The notes: a model not told the origin generated them from the sequence alone. Shown: positions 47,420-56,719, numbered from the stretch's first letter. The stretch is DNA of 64,000 nt from JAGDMS01 sp050015455 (GCA_050015455.1 JBEKBJ010000001.1:62001-126000); one strand, 5' to 3'. Numbers and translations: made by a program.

Positions 47420-49276
47420 ATGAGTGATTCCGGATCCATCGTTAGGGACATGATCACGGGCAGCCTTGGCGGAGCCTGGGGAGGGGCGGTCGTAGGCCTT
47501 GCCGAAGCCACCGTGATTACAATCAGCAGCGCGCCGGGTGAGGAGTACTGGCTCTTCCCGTATGCAATCGTGAGTTACGGAATACTCGGCATGGTGATGG
47601 GGCTGGGTTGCGCCGTCGTCGGCGCGGCCTTTGTGCCGCAGAGGGTCCGCGGCGCCATGCTTGGTCTAGGAGCAGGCGCTGCGTTCTTTCTGATCGGTTT
47701 TTCTGTTGCGCGCTATCACATCATCCAACGGGTCTTCGATGAAGAGCTGGTGACCATCTCGGGGATGGGTCTCACGGTGCATGCGGGGATCTTCCTTTGC
47801 GTCGGTGTATTGGCGTTGGCGTTGCTGTACGGCGGTCGATGGGTGCAGCACTGCCGTAGCGGTCTCGTCCTCCCGGCGATGGCGCTGGTAGCCTGTGTCG
47901 GCGTCAGCTGCGGTGCCGCGGTGTTGACTTCGCCACATGCTCCGGAGCTGGTGGCCAGCCGGCCGCGGAGGGTCACCCCTCACATAGCGCCCAACATCAT
48001 TCTGATTATTCTGGACACCTTGCGCGCCGATGCGCTCGGATCATACGGGGCCGCCGCCACGGCTAGCCCGGCGTTGGACGCCTTCGCGCGTGAAGCCGTC
48101 CGCTTCGAGAACACGTACTCGCAGTCGAGCTGGACGCGACCGTCAATCGCCACGATCCTGACCTCGCTCTATCCATCCGAGCACGGTACCATACACAAGA
48201 TGGATGCGCTGCCTGACCGAGTGACCACACTCGCCGAAGCCCTGCGCGCCAACGGCTACTGGACTGCAGGCTTCGTGAGCAACATCAATGTGGCGCCGGT
48301 TTTCAACTTTCAGCAGGGATTCGACGAATACACATATTTGGCACCGTATTTCTACTTCTGGGCGACCGACTCGGCGACGCAACTGGCGATTTACAAGGGC
48401 TTGCGGCTCGCCCGCGAACGCTTCCTGCGCGGCCGCATCTACTTCTACAACTATTATCAAGACGCTGAGGTGGTCACCGGGGCGGTAACGCAATGGGTGG
48501 AGCACAATCCACCCACCCCGTTCTTTCTCTTCATCCACTTCATGGACCCGCACGATCCGTACTTCGAGCATCCGTACAACGGGCGGGGCGTTGCCCGGGT
48601 TTCGAATCCAGACCCTCCTGCCAGCCGGAAAGACGAGTTGCACGCGCTGTACGCTGGGGATGTCGCATACCTGGACCAGCATCTCGGCGACCTGCTTTCC
48701 CGACTGAAATCGGCGGGCCTGTACGACAACACGATCATTGCGGTCACTGCCGATCACGGGGAGGAATTTCAGGAACACGGTGGGTGGTGGCATGGAACCA
48801 CCTTGTATCAGGAGGTTGTGCATGTGCCTCTCATGGTGAAGCGGGCGCACGAGGAACGTCCCGGGCAGGTCGAATCGCATAGCGCGCGCACGCTCGACAT
48901 CGCGCCAACCTTGATGGCGGCGGCCGGACTCAAGATTCCTCGCGAGTTCCTCGGGCGAGACCTTTTCGGTCCTCCCGCCCCCGAGCCAGAGCCGCTGTTT
49001 GCCGAAGAAGAACTGGAAGGCAACGTTCTGGCTTCGCTACGCGTTGGCCCCTGGAAAGTCATCACTGCCAACGCCGACAACCCCCGTGGCCTCCAGCCCG
49101 TGGAACTGTACAACCTCGACCAAGATGCCCGCGAGCGACACAGCCTGGCGCCGACGGAGCAGGCGCGCATGGAGCAGATGCTCCAGTTGCTGGCACAAGA
49201 GCGTGCGCGAGTGAACAACCGCAACCAAGTCACGGGTCGGATGGGTCCCGACGATGTTGCTGATCATCGGTCTTGA
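47420..49276 (+). CDS. Membrane sulfatase/alkaline-phosphatase-superfamily protein
   Basis: A 618-aa protein. The first ~180 residues hold several hydrophobic segments (GAWGGAVVGLAEATVIT, GILGMVMGLGCAVVGAAFV, IFLCVGVLALALLYGG), then a periplasmic sulfatase domain: IILIILDTLRADALGSYG (metal Asp), SSWTRPSIATILTSLYPSEHG (nucleophile region without the Cys/Ser-x-Pro-x-Arg sulfatase form), FLFIHFMDPHDPY and VTADHGEEFQEHGGWWHG. This is more like a phosphoglycerol or phosphoethanolamine transferase type than a true sulfatase. Start ATG 47420 is chosen over the ORF's earlier start because the family N-terminus fits. Overlaps the next gene by 23 bp. Confidence 0.78.
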   Translation: MSDSGSIVRDMITGSLGGAWGGAVVGLAEATVITISSAPGEEYWLFPYAIVSYGILGMVMGLGCAVVGAAFVPQRVRGAMLGLGAGAAFFLIGFSVARYHIIQRVFDEELVTISGMGLTVHAGIFLCVGVLALALLYGGRWVQHCRSGLVLPAMALVACVGVSCGAAVLTSPHAPELVASRPRRVTPHIAPNIILIILDTLRADALGSYGAAATASPALDAFAREAVRFENTYSQSSWTRPSIATILTSLYPSEHGTIHKMDALPDRVTTLAEALRANGYWTAGFVSNINVAPVFNFQQGFDEYTYLAPYFYFWATDSATQLAIYKGLRLARERFLRGRIYFYNYYQDAEVVTGAVTQWVEHNPPTPFFLFIHFMDPHDPYFEHPYNGRGVARVSNPDPPASRKDELHALYAGDVAYLDQHLGDLLSRLKSAGLYDNTIIAVTADHGEEFQEHGGWWHGTTLYQEVVHVPLMVKRAHEERPGQVESHSARTLDIAPTLMAAAGLKIPREFLGRDLFGPPAPEPEPLFAEEELEGNVLASLRVGPWKVITANADNPRGLQPVELYNLDQDARERHSLAPTEQARMEQMLQLLAQERARVNNRNQVTGRMGPDDVADHRS

Positions 49277-50912
49277 TGGTGCGACCTGGGATCTGATCGA
49301 TCCGTGGATCGCGGCGGGGCGTTTGCCGCACCTTGAGCGGCTGCGCCGTCAAGGGCTATCGGGCCCGCTGGGGTCCACCGTGCCACCAGCTACGTTCCCC
49401 AGTTGGTCCACATTCATGACCGGCGTGAACCCGGGTAAGCATGGCATCTTCGATTTCACTCGACGTCAGCTGGGCACCTACAGGGTACAGTTTGTCAATG
49501 CGAGCCTCCGCAAGGCACCCACGATCTGGAAACTACTGAGCGATGCCGGCCGGCGCGTGGGCGTGCTCGGTGTGCCGGGGACGTATCCTCCCGAGGATGT
49601 GAACGGCTGCATGATCAGTGGCTTTGATACGCCGGTGACCACGCGTGCCGATGCCTCGTTTGTGAGCCCGCCGGCGCTGGCGCCACTGGTCGAGCAAATG
49701 GGCGGATTCCCGTTTGCAGACTTCCAGGAGTTCCGCGTTGGCCCGCGTTGGTATCGCATGGCCCTGGAGCGCTTGCTGCGCGGCATCGAGACCAAGACCC
49801 GTTTGGCCAAGGCGCTCTTGCAGCAACAGGACTGGGATTGTTTTCTGCTACTGTTTGGGGAGTCGGACACGGTGGCGCATCATTTTTGGAAATTCCACGA
49901 CGCCAGGTCGCCCATGTTTGATGCGGGGGGCGCCTCGGAATTCGGTGACGCTATCCTGCGGGTGTATGAAGCGCTCGATGGGGCCATCGGGACGCTGACC
50001 GGTGCGGTCTCGGCGGCAACGGTGCTCGTGGTGTCCGATCACGGCTTCGGCGGCACGAGCAGCAAGGCCGTCTATTTGAATCAGTGGCTGGCGCAGCTCG
50101 GGTTGCAACGCCGGCACCAGCGTGCCGGCTCGCGGCTGAGCGCGCGACTGAAACGCGCGGCGCTACAGTGTATCCCAGCGCACCTGCAAGCCCAGCTCTT
50201 TCGGTTGCAGCACGGCCGTTGGGCGAACTGGTTGGAGAGCCGGTCTCGCTTCGCGGGAATCGATTGGACGGGTACCCGCGCCTTCTCGGAAGAACTCAAC
50301 TACTTCCCGAGTGTATGGCTGAACTTGAAAGGCCGTGAGCCACAGGGGGTGGTGGAACGCGCGGATTATCGGGCTGCGCGTGACGACATCTGCATGGCTG
50401 CTGAAGGACTTCGGGACCCCGAACACGGACGACCGGTGGTGAGGCGGGCCTGGCGGCGCGAGGAACTGTACGACGGGCCTTGGACGGAGTACGCGCCTGA
50501 CGTCATTTTGGAGTTCAATTACGACGACGGCTACACATACCGGTGCTTGCCCAGCGTGGCGGCGCGGACGTCGAAAGCTGTTTGCGTGCTGAGCGCGACC
50601 GAATGCGGGAGCGGCAAACTTGTCGGCATGAGTGGTAGCCATCGCCCGGACGGAATGTTTGTGCTCAGCGCCTCGGATGTCGCCTGGAGCCGCCGTGGCG
50701 CGGCAATCGCCGATATGGCGCCGACCATCTTGCGCTTGTGCGCCATCGACCCGCCGGCTGGCTTGGACGGAAAAGCGTTGGTCGGACCGCCGCGGTCGAG
50801 CTGCGACGCAAAGGCTTTAGACATGCAGGCGCCGGCTTCAGAACATCCGTACGACGAGGCCGAGGAACACGAAATAAGCGCGAGGTTCACTGCGTTGGGG
50901 TACCTCGAATGA
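49254..50912 (+). CDS. Type I phosphodiesterase / alkaline-phosphatase-superfamily protein
   Basis: A 552-aa protein. Metal-binding and nucleophile elements: MLLIIGLDGATWDLIDPWI (Asp), PPATFPSWSTFMTGVNPGKHG (Thr nucleophile region), and the C-terminal LVVSDHGFGGTSSKAVYLN. Many EPS loci of this type carry such a gene, probably acting on lipid- or sugar-linked phosphate; the substrate here is unknown. It overlaps the previous gene by 23 bp and the next gene by 4 bp (ATGA). Confidence 0.82.
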   Translation: MLLIIGLDGATWDLIDPWIAAGRLPHLERLRRQGLSGPLGSTVPPATFPSWSTFMTGVNPGKHGIFDFTRRQLGTYRVQFVNASLRKAPTIWKLLSDAGRRVGVLGVPGTYPPEDVNGCMISGFDTPVTTRADASFVSPPALAPLVEQMGGFPFADFQEFRVGPRWYRMALERLLRGIETKTRLAKALLQQQDWDCFLLLFGESDTVAHHFWKFHDARSPMFDAGGASEFGDAILRVYEALDGAIGTLTGAVSAATVLVVSDHGFGGTSSKAVYLNQWLAQLGLQRRHQRAGSRLSARLKRAALQCIPAHLQAQLFRLQHGRWANWLESRSRFAGIDWTGTRAFSEELNYFPSVWLNLKGREPQGVVERADYRAARDDICMAAEGLRDPEHGRPVVRRAWRREELYDGPWTEYAPDVILEFNYDDGYTYRCLPSVAARTSKAVCVLSATECGSGKLVGMSGSHRPDGMFVLSASDVAWSRRGAAIADMAPTILRLCAIDPPAGLDGKALVGPPRSSCDAKALDMQAPASEHPYDEAEEHEISARFTALGYLE

Positions 50913-52195
50913 ATGCCGATTCGCTTCGGCGCCGCATCGCGATGGTGGCGGCGTGTCCGTTTCCATCGGCCCGGGGCTCGCAGGTGCTCATCCGGGAACT
51001 GGCAGAGGCTTTGGCTGAACGAGGGCATGAGGTCCATGTCGTCACGTATCCCTTTGCGGAGAGTGTCGTCCCCATCCGCGGAATCTTTCTGCACCGTATC
51101 CGTTTTTCGCCTCTGGCACGTTGGCGCCGCAAGCTTGGATGGTGTAAGCTTCTGCTCGACTTGACCCTTGCTGTAAAGCTGTACCGCGTGGTTCGCGCTC
51201 AACGGATCGAGGTCATCCATGCGCACAACTACGAAGGGCTGTTGGTCGGGTTGTGCGTTCGCTGGCTCAGCGGCATTCCGGTCGTGTATCACTCGCACAA
51301 CGCCCTGAGCGATGAGCTTGGTTATTACTTCCGGCCTGGCATACGGCGCGCTGCGGCATCCTGGATCGGCGGCGTGCTCGATCGGCTGATCCCGCGTCGC
51401 GCCGACTTCAGTATTGCCCTGACTCCGGCGCTCGAACATTTTCTAAGCGGGCGCGGTGTGGCAGCAAGCCGACTGGCAGTCGTCGCGCCTGGCAGCTCAT
51501 CGGTTGCGCCGCCGCAACCGCCGAGGACCCATCCGTTCGCGGGGCATTTTGTGGTCATGTACACGGGGAATTTCGACCCTTACCAGGATCTCCCGGTTCT
51601 GTTCGGCGCCTTTGCCGACTTCAGTGCATCCGGCGAGGCGGCGCTGCTGGTTCTCGTAACCCACGACCCGGATTGGTCAGAGAACTTGAACGAGCGGTTG
51701 CGATCGCTGCTGCGCGAGAGCCGGGCCCAGGTCATTGTCGCGTCCGCCTTCTCAGTGGTCCGCCGCCTGCTGGCGGGCGCCGACATCCTGGTCTGCCCGC
51801 GGAGCTCCTGGTCCGGCTTTCCAATCAAGCTCATCAACTACATGGCTGCAGGTAAACCGATAATTGTAGCGGAGGGCTCGGCAAAGAATATCAGGAGCGG
51901 CCAGACCGGGCTGACGTTCCCCAATGGAGATGCGGCAGCACTTAGCGCTGCCCTGGAACGGCTGTCGCAGGATGCGGCACTCCGACGGCGGCTGGGCGAA
52001 GCAGCTCGGGTGACGGTGGCGCAGCTGTACAGCTGGCAGCGGGCGGCATCGCAGATCGAGCAGATCTATGCGCAGGTGGCCGGGCCCGCTCCTGCCGGAG
52101 CAGGTCTCGGGCGGGTGTACCCCGGACAGCTCGCAGGGATTGATAGCTTGCGCCAGAGATCGTATAAGCGCCGCGAGCGACAGTCCGCTGTGTGA
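50909..52195 (+). CDS. GT4-family glycosyltransferase
   Basis: A 428-aa GT-B fold retaining glycosyltransferase. N-terminal Rossmann element IAMVAACPFPSARGSQVLIR, then IEVIHAHNYEGLLVGL; C-terminal nucleotide-binding half with YTGNFDPYQDLPVLFGA and the acidic motif near DILVCPRSSWSGFPIKLINYM, then AGKPIIVAEGSAKNIRSGQTG. Start ATG 50909 overlaps the upstream stop; the longer frame beginning at 50738 is inside the upstream gene and unrelated. It probably adds one sugar to the EPS repeat unit. It ends 17 bp before the repeated palindrome at 52213. Confidence 0.88.
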   Translation: MNADSLRRRIAMVAACPFPSARGSQVLIRELAEALAERGHEVHVVTYPFAESVVPIRGIFLHRIRFSPLARWRRKLGWCKLLLDLTLAVKLYRVVRAQRIEVIHAHNYEGLLVGLCVRWLSGIPVVYHSHNALSDELGYYFRPGIRRAAASWIGGVLDRLIPRRADFSIALTPALEHFLSGRGVAASRLAVVAPGSSSVAPPQPPRTHPFAGHFVVMYTGNFDPYQDLPVLFGAFADFSASGEAALLVLVTHDPDWSENLNERLRSLLRESRAQVIVASAFSVVRRLLAGADILVCPRSSWSGFPIKLINYMAAGKPIIVAEGSAKNIRSGQTGLTFPNGDAAALSAALERLSQDAALRRRLGEAARVTVAQLYSWQRAASQIEQIYAQVAGPAPAGAGLGRVYPGQLAGIDSLRQRSYKRRERQSAV

Positions 52196-52212
52196 GCGGT
52201 GGATATATATCT

Positions 52213-52260
52213 AAGGTAAGGATATACGTTACCTAGAAGGTAAGGATATGCGTTACCTAG
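52213..52260 (+). promoter_or_regulatory. Tandem 24-bp palindromic repeat overlapping the wza start
   Basis: Two 24-bp units in tandem (52213-52236 and 52237-52260) differ at one position. Each is an inverted repeat AGGTAA...TTACCT around GATATACG/GATATGCG. The second copy contains the wza ATG (52248-52250) in its loop and a likely ribosome binding purine stretch (AGGTAAGG) in its left arm; in the first copy the ATG position is ATA. Either a dimer-protein operator or an RNA hairpin that hides the start. Confidence 0.65.
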
Positions 52261-52961
52261 TTGGTAAGATCGGCGGATGCTTGGTTCTGTCCCTCGGCAT
52301 ACTTGCGTGTGGATGCGGTACGACACGGCCGGTGCTGCTACCGCCCTTGGAGGCCGCACCGGAAGCCGGGGTCTCCGGTGAAGCGGCCGCGGGCTACCGC
52401 CTGCAACCGGGCGATATCCTGCGCATCGAATTCCTGTATCACCCCGAGCTGGACATCAAAGTCGTGATCCGACCGGACGGCTACATGGCCCTCCCGGCTG
52501 CGGGCGAGATTCATGCGGCGGGGCTGCGCACGACAGAACTCGAACAGGTGATCAAGGAGCGCACCAGCGACCGGCTGCGCGATCCCGAGATATCCGTAAT
52601 CGTGGCGCAGCTGGCCGAGCAGAAGGTGTACGTCGGCGGCGAGGTCCGGCTGCCCGGATTCGTTGCTTACCAGCCCGGAATGAGCCCGCTGCAAGCGATC
52701 ATGGACCGTGGGGGCTTTACAGATACCGCGCGGCTCGATAGCGTACTGCGGCTTTCGGGTACAGAAAACGACTATCAAGGGACGCGGCTCGATTTCACCA
52801 AATCGCTTTCGGAAGGGACGCGAGAAGACATGCATCTGACTGCTGGCGATATCCTCTACGTGCCCAGGACGACTATCGGGGATCTCAATGCGTTTGTCAA
52901 GTACTACATCAAGAATATGTTGCCAACGACAACGCACGTAGGGGCCGGCGCGGTTTACTAG
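52248..52961 (+). CDS. Wza-type polysaccharide export lipoprotein
   Basis: A 237-aa outer-membrane polysaccharide export protein. The N-terminus (GGCLVLSLGILACGCG) is a signal peptide with a Cys suited to lipidation, although the residues before the Cys are not a textbook lipobox. Then YRLQPGDILRIEFLYHPELD (Poly_export domain start), VIRPDGYMALPAAGEI, and SLBB-like repeat VYVGGEVRLPGFVAYQPGMS. It is shorter than E. coli Wza (379 aa), like the XrtA-linked version. The start codon is inside the palindromic repeat at 52237-52260. The chain-length gene follows after 18 bp. Confidence 0.9.
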   Translation: MRYLVGKIGGCLVLSLGILACGCGTTRPVLLPPLEAAPEAGVSGEAAAGYRLQPGDILRIEFLYHPELDIKVVIRPDGYMALPAAGEIHAAGLRTTELEQVIKERTSDRLRDPEISVIVAQLAEQKVYVGGEVRLPGFVAYQPGMSPLQAIMDRGGFTDTARLDSVLRLSGTENDYQGTRLDFTKSLSEGTREDMHLTAGDILYVPRTTIGDLNAFVKYYIKNMLPTTTHVGAGAVY

Positions 52962-52979
52962 CGTTTGACGACTATACCC

Positions 52980-54515
52980 ATGGCACACGAACCAACGAAC
53001 CGGGACATCGGCCACCGTAACGGCAACGGCAACGGCTATGGCTACGGTGGCGTTGCCGGCCGGGGCGCGAGCGGCGGCGAACAGGTCCGCGACATCTTGC
53101 ACGTCATCTTCAAGCGCAAGCGCTTCATCGGAGCATTGTTCCTGAGCGTGGCGTTGCCGGGGCTGATCGCTACGTTGCTGAAAAAACCCAGTTACGTGGC
53201 CACCGCGAAGGTGATGATCTCCACCCAACGGAACGACCCGACATTGCAACCGACCGATCTCACCAAACTGGAGACTATTCAGCTCAATGAGTCGCTGGTG
53301 AACTCAGAAGTGCAGGTGGTCGGCAGCCGCGACCTGCTGGAACGCGTGGTGCGGTCGCTCGCGGTTTCGGGGGACGGCAACGCCCCGCCACACGTCGAAA
53401 ACACGAGCAGCACCTTCGGCACCGAGGTGCTCGGTATGGGGCAGAATTTGAGCCTTACGCCCGTCAAGAACTCCAATGTGATCCAGATCGACTACAAGTC
53501 GTCCGAGCCGTCCTTCGCGACCCTCGTCGTTAACCGCGTCGTCGACGAGTATCTCGCCTACCATGCAATGATCCACGGCAACAAAGGGCTGTCGCAGTTC
53601 TACGACGAGCAGCGCCGCACGCTCGAGAAACGTTTGCAGGAAGCCGAGGACGCGCTAGGAGCTTTTTCCGAACGGGAAGGCGTGGTCTCGCCCAAAGACG
53701 AGGTTCAAGCTGCGGTGCGGATGTCCGGCGAAGTCAGCGGTGCTCTGCGTGATGTCGTCGGTACGGCTTCCGGCACCGAGGAACGCATCCGCGTGGTGCG
53801 CGAGCAGCTCGCGGCGCAACCGGAGGTCATCAAACAACAGCAGTCGCTGGAGATGAATCCGAGCATTACGCAGATTACCTCGCAGTTGATCGATCGACAG
53901 GTCGACCGCATCACGCTGCTGCGGAAGTATATGGAGAAGGACCGGCACGTGCATGACAATGCCGAAGAGATCGCCGAGCTGAAAGCACGACTGGATGCCG
54001 AGACCAGCGAGCGCCCGACAGTGGTTACCCGCCAGGTTTTGCAGCTGAACCCACTGCACGCAGACCGTTTGCGCACCCTGTTCGACCTCGAAGCTACTCT
54101 CAGGGAGATGCGCGCACGACAAGCCTTACTCGAAGAGGAACTCAGTCGCGTCAATCGTCAACTGCTCTCGCTGCAACAGAAGGGCACTGAGTACGACCGG
54201 CTCGAAGAGGAAGTGAAGAATCGGCGCGACACCTATGAGCTGTACGTCAAGCGCGAGCAGGAGGCGCGGATCACCCAAGCCATGGATGAGCAGAGTTTGG
54301 TCAACGTCGATGTCGTTCAGCGGCCGGCCTTGCCGCTGGCACGCGCCGATATGCAGGGAGTTTCGATGGCCCTGTCCATCCTCGCGGGTCTCGTGGTTGG
54401 AATTGCGGGTGCATTCGGGCGTGAGTATCTGAGCCGTTCGCTGCATTCTGAGGGCGATGTCGGACGCCTCTTGGGTCTGCCGGTGCTGGCCAGCATCGGC
54501 GACTACAAGGCTTAG
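52980..54515 (+). CDS. Wzc/GumC-type chain-length determinant
   Basis: A 511-aa inner-membrane co-polymerase of the PCP family, without a fused kinase. After a Gly/Asn-rich N-terminus comes RDILHVIFKRKRFIGALFLS (first membrane helix with the Wzz N-terminal domain), a long periplasmic coiled-coil region (~150-440: EKRLQEAEDALGAFSEREGV, ELKARLDAETSERPTV, LEEELSRVNRQLLSLQQKG), the GumN-like VNVDVVQRPALPLARADMQG proline motif, and the second membrane helix MALSILAGLVVGIAGAFGREY. Start ATG 52980 is preferred over TTG 52965. Expected to set polymer length with the kinase-like protein encoded next. Confidence 0.9.
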   Translation: MAHEPTNRDIGHRNGNGNGYGYGGVAGRGASGGEQVRDILHVIFKRKRFIGALFLSVALPGLIATLLKKPSYVATAKVMISTQRNDPTLQPTDLTKLETIQLNESLVNSEVQVVGSRDLLERVVRSLAVSGDGNAPPHVENTSSTFGTEVLGMGQNLSLTPVKNSNVIQIDYKSSEPSFATLVVNRVVDEYLAYHAMIHGNKGLSQFYDEQRRTLEKRLQEAEDALGAFSEREGVVSPKDEVQAAVRMSGEVSGALRDVVGTASGTEERIRVVREQLAAQPEVIKQQQSLEMNPSITQITSQLIDRQVDRITLLRKYMEKDRHVHDNAEEIAELKARLDAETSERPTVVTRQVLQLNPLHADRLRTLFDLEATLREMRARQALLEEELSRVNRQLLSLQQKGTEYDRLEEEVKNRRDTYELYVKREQEARITQAMDEQSLVNVDVVQRPALPLARADMQGVSMALSILAGLVVGIAGAFGREYLSRSLHSEGDVGRLLGLPVLASIGDYKA

Positions 54516-54536
54516 CGCCGTCCAAACGGGCGAACC

Positions 54537-55262
54537 TTGAGCAAGATCTACGAAGCGGTCAAGAAGGCAAGCGAGGAGCGGGAACGCACACACGCGCGCA
54601 CGGTGCGGCCTGCAGCGTCGTTTCGCGATGGGGTAGCGGCCGGCGGCGGTGCAGAGGACGACTATCAGAAACTGCGCGCCAGTCTGGTGTCGATTCCCGT
54701 GCCAGCGGGATTGCATATCATTCTCGTCACCTCAGCCCGTCACGGCGAAGGTACGACCACCGTCGCCGTCGGGCTGGCCACGGCGTTGGCCAAAGAGCGT
54801 GATGCTCGAGTGTTGCTCGTCGAGGGGAACTTCCGCAGCCCGTCGTTTAGTAGCGTCCTTCCTCTGACCAACGACGTGGGCGTGCTGGACTTTGCTTCCG
54901 GCCGTGCGACTCCGGAGGCAGTTGCGACGCGCCTGGAGCAACTCAATCTGTCCGTGATCGCGGCCGGAGCAGCGACCAGCACAGGCGTCAAGGTCGAAAT
55001 CGTCGACGAGTTGGTTGGCCGGCTGCAATCGCAGTTCGATTTCATCATCATCGATGGGCCGCCGGTGAACAGTTATGCGGACGCGAGCGTGCTGTCTACC
55101 AAGGTCGATGGTGTGATCCTCGTGGTGGAGGCCGACGTGACGCCGGTGTCCGAGGCCGAGGCGGCGAAGCGACAGCTCGATCGTGTGGGGGCGCGGATCC
55201 TCGGCGTCGTTCTGAACCGACGGCGCTCCTATATCCCCACGTTCCTCGAGAGCGTCCTCTAA
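54537..55262 (+). CDS. BY-kinase-like (CpsD/CapB) protein with altered Walker motifs
   Basis: A 241-aa cytoplasmic partner of the chain-length protein. The BY-kinase fold is recognisable: SKIYEAVKKASEERER at the N-terminus, VTSARHGEGTTTVAVGLATA (Walker A), LLVEGNFRSPSF (Walker A') and FIIIDGPPVNSYADASVLS (Walker B). Two catalytic positions differ from the norm: Walker A lacks the Lys (GEGTTT, not GEGKST), and Walker A' has Glu-Gly where Asp-Ala is usual. There is no C-terminal Tyr cluster, only one Tyr near the end (RRRSYIP). Start is TTG 54537. It may be a weak or regulatory pseudo-kinase (inference). Confidence 0.78.
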   Translation: MSKIYEAVKKASEERERTHARTVRPAASFRDGVAAGGGAEDDYQKLRASLVSIPVPAGLHIILVTSARHGEGTTTVAVGLATALAKERDARVLLVEGNFRSPSFSSVLPLTNDVGVLDFASGRATPEAVATRLEQLNLSVIAAGAATSTGVKVEIVDELVGRLQSQFDFIIIDGPPVNSYADASVLSTKVDGVILVVEADVTPVSEAEAAKRQLDRVGARILGVVLNRRRSYIPTFLESVL

Positions 55263-55279
55263 GGGGTGAGATTACCTTC

Positions 55280-56719
55280 ATGCAAGCGGTCGGTACTGTC
55301 CAACGGTCCCCTTCGTCGCATGGCTTGTTGCCGGCCTTGTTCCTGGTGTTCCTGGCCTTCCTCGTGGGGGTAGGGACGATCGTGGTCGGACCGATGGCGG
55401 TCCTGCCGATCTTTGGGCTCCTGTTTTTTGCGCTTGTGGTGGTGCGGCCTGAGTACGGGATCGGCTTGTTCGTGTCGACCTTTTTGATGACCTACCCGGA
55501 AGCGTTGCAAGGTAGTGGATCGCTAACGATCAACAACGCGCTTGGGGGGTTGTTCCTCATTTTGCTTACCTACAAGGTGTACAATGACCACGACTGGTGG
55601 TTCGTGCGCTGTCGCGAGTTGCAGCTGTTGGGGCTCATTTTTTTGATCTTTGCGATAGCCAACCGGTTCAACGCCCCGGATCCGCGGCTGGTGTCCGTCA
55701 TGGGCGTGCAAGAAGGAATCTCCGAAAGTCCCCGGACCTTCTTGACTCGTAGTGCCTTTACAATCTTCCTCGTCAACTTCATAAGAACACCCAGGCAGAT
55801 AGTGATGATTTATCTGCTCATCACTGTGCTCATGGTGATCACCGCTCTCTCCGGCGTGCGCGCGGTGATGCAGGGCGGCGGGCAGCACGGCTACCGCGCC
55901 GTCAGCGATGTCATTGCGGCGGCGGGCAACCCGAACCGGTTGGCGATGTTCGCGATCATGCCCATCGCTGGGCTCTGGTACCTGACGCGATCGCTGCGGG
56001 TGCCGGTGTTGCTCGTTTTCGTCCTGCCGCTCATTGCGGGGCTGGCGCTGGCGGTGTTCATGACCGGCTCCCGCAGCGGTCTGTTGGGTCTAGGGGTATG
56101 CGGCGCCCTCATCTTGATGAAAGAGCGGTTGCAGTTGACGCAACTCCTCACGCTCGGTGTGGTCGGTGTGTTGGTGCTGCTACTGGTGCTCGAGCTGGTG
56201 CCGCAAAAGACCCTCGAGCGGATCACCAATATGCCATTTACGGAGGCCGGGGAAACGGGATTGGGGGCGAGTTCGTTCGAGCGCCGGATGTACGGCTGGA
56301 AAATCGCCTTCAACATGTTCAAGCAGCACCCGTTTCTCGGAGTCGGCATCGGCAATTGGCCGCTGGCGCGCTATTTGAACGATCCAGATCGCAGTACAGC
56401 CGCACCGCACAGCTCCTATATTCTCGCTTTGATCGAAGGTGGTTTGCTGACCCTTATGGCCTACCTGTACCTGCTCTGGCTGACGTGGCGGAACATTCGT
56501 TCGGCTCTACCGTACATCAGGGCCCCCGGTTCACCCCTGGCAAGTCTCAGCTGGATCATCCACAGCGTAGAGGTCGATTTAATTGTCTTGGCCTTCTTTT
56601 CGCTTTTCGCCGATTTGTGGCAATTCGTGACTCTGTTTTTGCTCATTGGCTTCAGCATCATCATGCGCCGCCTGGTCGAGCAAAAGATCTTGGAAGAAGC
56701 GCTGTACGCACACCAATGA
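55280..56719 (+). CDS. O-antigen ligase/polymerase-family (WaaL/Wzy-like) membrane protein
   Basis: A 479-aa polytopic inner-membrane protein with about 10-12 hydrophobic helices, from LLPALFLVFLAFLVGVGTIV to LIVLAFFSLFADLWQFVTLF. The large periplasmic loop carries RSTAAPHSSYILALIEGGLL, the conserved His-containing Wzy_C segment used in ligase/polymerase chemistry. It is 17 bp after the kinase-like gene and overlaps the FemAB-like gene (ATGA). Acts either as the EPS polymerase or as the ligase; sequence alone does not decide. Confidence 0.84.
   Translation: MQAVGTVQRSPSSHGLLPALFLVFLAFLVGVGTIVVGPMAVLPIFGLLFFALVVVRPEYGIGLFVSTFLMTYPEALQGSGSLTINNALGGLFLILLTYKVYNDHDWWFVRCRELQLLGLIFLIFAIANRFNAPDPRLVSVMGVQEGISESPRTFLTRSAFTIFLVNFIRTPRQIVMIYLLITVLMVITALSGVRAVMQGGGQHGYRAVSDVIAAAGNPNRLAMFAIMPIAGLWYLTRSLRVPVLLVFVLPLIAGLALAVFMTGSRSGLLGLGVCGALILMKERLQLTQLLTLGVVGVLVLLLVLELVPQKTLERITNMPFTEAGETGLGASSFERRMYGWKIAFNMFKQHPFLGVGIGNWPLARYLNDPDRSTAAPHSSYILALIEGGLLTLMAYLYLLWLTWRNIRSALPYIRAPGSPLASLSWIIHSVEVDLIVLAFFSLFADLWQFVTLFLLIGFSIIMRRLVEQKILEEALYAHQ

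Noticed and set aside
50738..50908. An N-terminal extension of the GT4 protein
   Set aside because: It lies inside the upstream phosphodiesterase gene; the ATGA start at 50909 begins the Rossmann fold properly.
56098..56715. A long N-terminal extension of the FemAB-like protein
   Set aside because: The added ~200 residues lie entirely within the O-antigen ligase gene in another frame; the 4-bp overlap start at 56716 is the normal arrangement.
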